Notes under the pieces: model-generated
The model's input: only the letters and a program-made list of their open reading frames with translations
The model's database searches: none
What the model was told of the DNA's origin: nothing
Position numbers and translations under genes: made by a program
Source of the DNA: an uncultured bacterium
GTDB taxonomy: Bacteria; Pseudomonadota; Alphaproteobacteria; CAISDR01
Direction: 5' to 3'
DNA length: 7,141 nucleotides
Assembly (NCBI GenBank): GCA_903884125.1
Contig: CAISDR010000166.1
Coordinates: forward strand, 1 to 7,141
Part shown: positions 5,739 to 7,141 of the stretch, in pieces
Numbering within the stretch: position 1 is the first letter of the stretch
How the letters are laid out: the number at the start of each line of letters is the position of its first letter

Positions 5739-6659
5739 ATGACCAATACACAATCCAAGATCCACCGGATTTTTGATCGCAGGCTGCTGGCCCGGCGGCG
5801 GGCACGGGCGGCCGTGGATTTTGCGTCGTTTGATTTCCTGAAAGTTGAGATAGCAGAACGTATCGTTGAGCGGCTGGAGCCGATACAGCGGCGTTTCCAA
5901 AAAACGCTGGATCTGGGGTGTCATCAGGGTCAGTTGGCCCGGCGTCTGGTCGGGCGGTTTGGCATCGAAATAATATATGCGCTTGATCTTGCGCCGGGCT
6001 ATGTCCGGTCGGCGGGCCCAATGGCCATCGTTGCGGATGAAGAATTTCTGCCTGTCGCCGACGGCTGTCTGGATCTGATCACATCAGCCCTTTCGTTGCA
6101 TTGGGTCAATGATCTGCCCGGGTGCCTGATCCAGATAAATCGCGCGCTGAAACCGGATGGCCTTTTTATCGGCAGTCTGTTCGGACTTGGAACACTGGTG
6201 GAATTACGCGAAGCACTTGCACAGGCTGAACTGGAATTGCTGGGGGGGGCAGCACCGCATGTCTCACCGTTTCTCGATGCACGGGATGGTGCAGGTCTGT
6301 TACAACGCGCAGGTTTTGCCCTGCCGGTTGCTGAACGCGAGACATTGGATGTCACCTTTGCGCACCCGCTTGCCCTGTTTCGTGACCTGCGCGGTATGGG
6401 CGAGACCAGTTGTCTAATTGAACGACGGGGTATCGGATTGACGCGTTCGGTTCTGGCCCGTGCCATGGACATTTATATCGAGCGGTTTTCAAATCCGGAT
6501 GGTCGGATCAGGGCAACATTTGAAATTATCACCCTTACGGGCTGGGCACCGCATGCCTCGCAGCAAAAGCCGCTCCTGCCCGGATCGGCGAAAACGCGGC
6601 TGGCTGCAGCGCTGGGTACAAAGGAACAATCGGCTGGCGAACGGGCAGGGTCGGTCTGA
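5739..6659 (+). CDS. NDUFAF5-like SAM-domain protein (BioC-type methyltransferase fold)
   Basis: A 306-residue class I SAM-binding protein. The family start FDRRLLARRRARAAVDFASF (12-31) and DFLKVEIAERIVERL precede SAM motif I, TLDLGCHQG (56-64). D83 (ALDLAPG) is the acidic residue after strand beta-2, ALSLHWVNDLPG (117-128) the post-motif region, and ALKPDGLFIGSLFG (136-149) follows. The C-terminal block FEIITLTGWAPHASQQKP (261-278) is shared with alphaproteobacterial homologues of mitochondrial NDUFAF5, which hydroxylates an arginine of complex I subunit NDUFS7 (NuoB in bacteria). A similar role in complex I assembly is plausible but unproven for bacterial members; many are annotated simply as methyltransferase or BioC. 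ATG 5739 follows AGGA with a 4-base spacing. Codons 168-171 contain a run of eight G residues (6242-6249). The stop is only 3 bases from the converging chemotaxis gene. Confidence 0.85.
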   Translation: MTNTQSKIHRIFDRRLLARRRARAAVDFASFDFLKVEIAERIVERLEPIQRRFQKTLDLGCHQGQLARRLVGRFGIEIIYALDLAPGYVRSAGPMAIVADEEFLPVADGCLDLITSALSLHWVNDLPGCLIQINRALKPDGLFIGSLFGLGTLVELREALAQAELELLGGAAPHVSPFLDARDGAGLLQRAGFALPVAERETLDVTFAHPLALFRDLRGMGETSCLIERRGIGLTRSVLARAMDIYIERFSNPDGRIRATFEIITLTGWAPHASQQKPLLPGSAKTRLAAALGTKEQSAGERAGSV

Positions 6660-6662
6660 TCG

Positions 6663-7141
6663 CTAGTTGCCGGGTTTCGGGCTTTCCCCAAACCCCTCGA
6701 CAAGGTCGTATAATTTGGATGCCTCGGTCGACAGGCTGGCAGCAGCAGCAGAACTTTCTTCAACCAGCGACGCATTCTGCTGGGTAGTTGCATCCAGATC
6801 ACCCAGCGCACTTTTCACTTCGGCGATGGACCGCGCCTGTTCCTTGCTGACCCGTGCGATGTCCGGCATGATCTGGGCCACTGCAATCACGGTGTTTAAA
6901 ATCAGCCCCAAGGCATCGCCGGCCTTTTGCGAAAGCGCCACACCCTGATTGACCTGATTGGTGGAATCAGCAATCAGCGCGCGTATTTGCAAGGATGCCT
7001 GACGCGAACGATCCGCCAAGGACCGCACTTCCTGTGCAACAACCGCAAATCCTTTGCCGCTTTCACCTGCGCGTGCGGCCTCGACGGCCGCATTCAGCGC
7101 CAGCAGTTTGGTTTGAAAAGCGATTTCCTCGATAACATGGA
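6663..7141 (-). CDS. Methyl-accepting chemotaxis protein, C-terminal part (5' end cut by window edge)
   Basis: The visible 158 residues are the cytoplasmic signalling and adaptation end of a chemoreceptor, which relays ligand signals to CheA through CheW. The highly conserved hairpin tip is present just inside the edge: IEEIAFQTKLLALNAAVEAA (residues 3-22 of the visible part), then ARAGESGKGFAVVAQEVRSL. The following long coiled coil ends with QQNASLVEESSAAAASLSTE, a typical methylation-helix end. The canonical tip has QTN; here it reads QTK, an unusual substitution at a very conserved asparagine. The C-terminus (GFGESPKPGN) has no NWETF-like pentapeptide, so CheR/CheB tethering is not indicated. 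An internal ATG at 7028 is not the start, because homology continues beyond it to the window edge. Sensor domain and membrane segments are outside the window. It converges with the NDUFAF5-like gene at a 3-base gap. Confidence 0.95.
   Translation of the reverse strand, partial: HVIEEIAFQTKLLALNAAVEAARAGESGKGFAVVAQEVRSLADRSRQASLQIRALIADSTNQVNQGVALSQKAGDALGLILNTVIAVAQIMPDIARVSKEQARSIAEVKSALGDLDATTQQNASLVEESSAAAASLSTEASKLYDLVEGFGESPKPGN

Noticed and set aside
5999..6472. 157-codon minus-strand frame inside the NDUFAF5-like gene
   Set aside because: Arg/Ser/Pro-rich composition typical of an antisense shadow; the opposite frame has clear SAM-binding motifs.
1..7141. CRISPR arrays, tRNA or rRNA genes, insertion sequences, attachment-site repeats and riboswitches
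   Set aside because: I saw no regularly spaced repeats, cloverleaf-like sequence, transposase or integrase motif, or long structured leader; all intergenic gaps are shorter than about 210 bases.

Overview
The window looks like a piece of an alphaproteobacterial chromosome with moderate GC, roughly in the mid-50s by eye. The grounds are the UbiG, NDUFAF5-like methyltransferase and DUF1178 sequences, a Sinorhizobium-style arsenic operon built around an aquaporin, and the grouping of lysC, ubiG, DUF1178 and the methyltransferase. A Rhodospirillales-like marine or soil bacterium would fit, but I cannot fix the genus from the sequence alone.

Layout from left to right. (1) Positions 1-902, minus strand: the first 300 residues of aspartate kinase (lysC), cut by the window edge. 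(2) A 209-base divergent intergenic region, then ubiG (1112-1894, plus), the O-methyltransferase of ubiquinone synthesis. (3) A tightly packed four-gene arsenic resistance operon on the plus strand, 1989-3936: arsR repressor, aquaporin-type arsenite channel (aqpS-like), glutaredoxin-type arsenate reductase (arsC) and a GNAT acetyltransferase of the phosphinothricin/arsinothricin type (arsN1-like). The genes are separated by 5 bases, overlap by 4, then abut with no gap. (4) On the minus strand, converging on the ars operon, a DUF1178 putative zinc-ribbon gene (3956-4453), preceded by a radical-SAM lysine 2,3-aminomutase-like gene (epmB/kamA, 4568-5629). (5) Divergent from epmB, an NDUFAF5-like SAM-domain protein (5739-6659, plus). 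(6) The C-terminal signalling part of a methyl-accepting chemotaxis protein (6663-7141, minus), cut by the right edge.

How the ars genes should work together: ArsC reduces arsenate to arsenite, arsenite leaves passively through the aquaporin, ArsR senses arsenite through a C-terminal cysteine cluster and releases the promoter, and the acetyltransferase probably inactivates arsinothricin or a similar phosphinothricin-like compound. No active arsenite pump (ArsB or Acr3) is present in the operon. The arsR promoter is notable: a good -35 and a -10 place the transcription start almost on the ATG, no Shine-Dalgarno sequence is visible, and a perfect 6-4-6 palindrome covers the -10 to start-codon interval. 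This suggests a leaderless, repressor-covered mRNA.

The remaining genes are housekeeping. I found no CRISPR array, tRNA, rRNA, insertion sequence or phage gene, and no system that I would call entirely new. The most interesting material is the ars operon, its regulator and promoter, and its apparent insertion into an otherwise conserved chromosomal neighbourhood.
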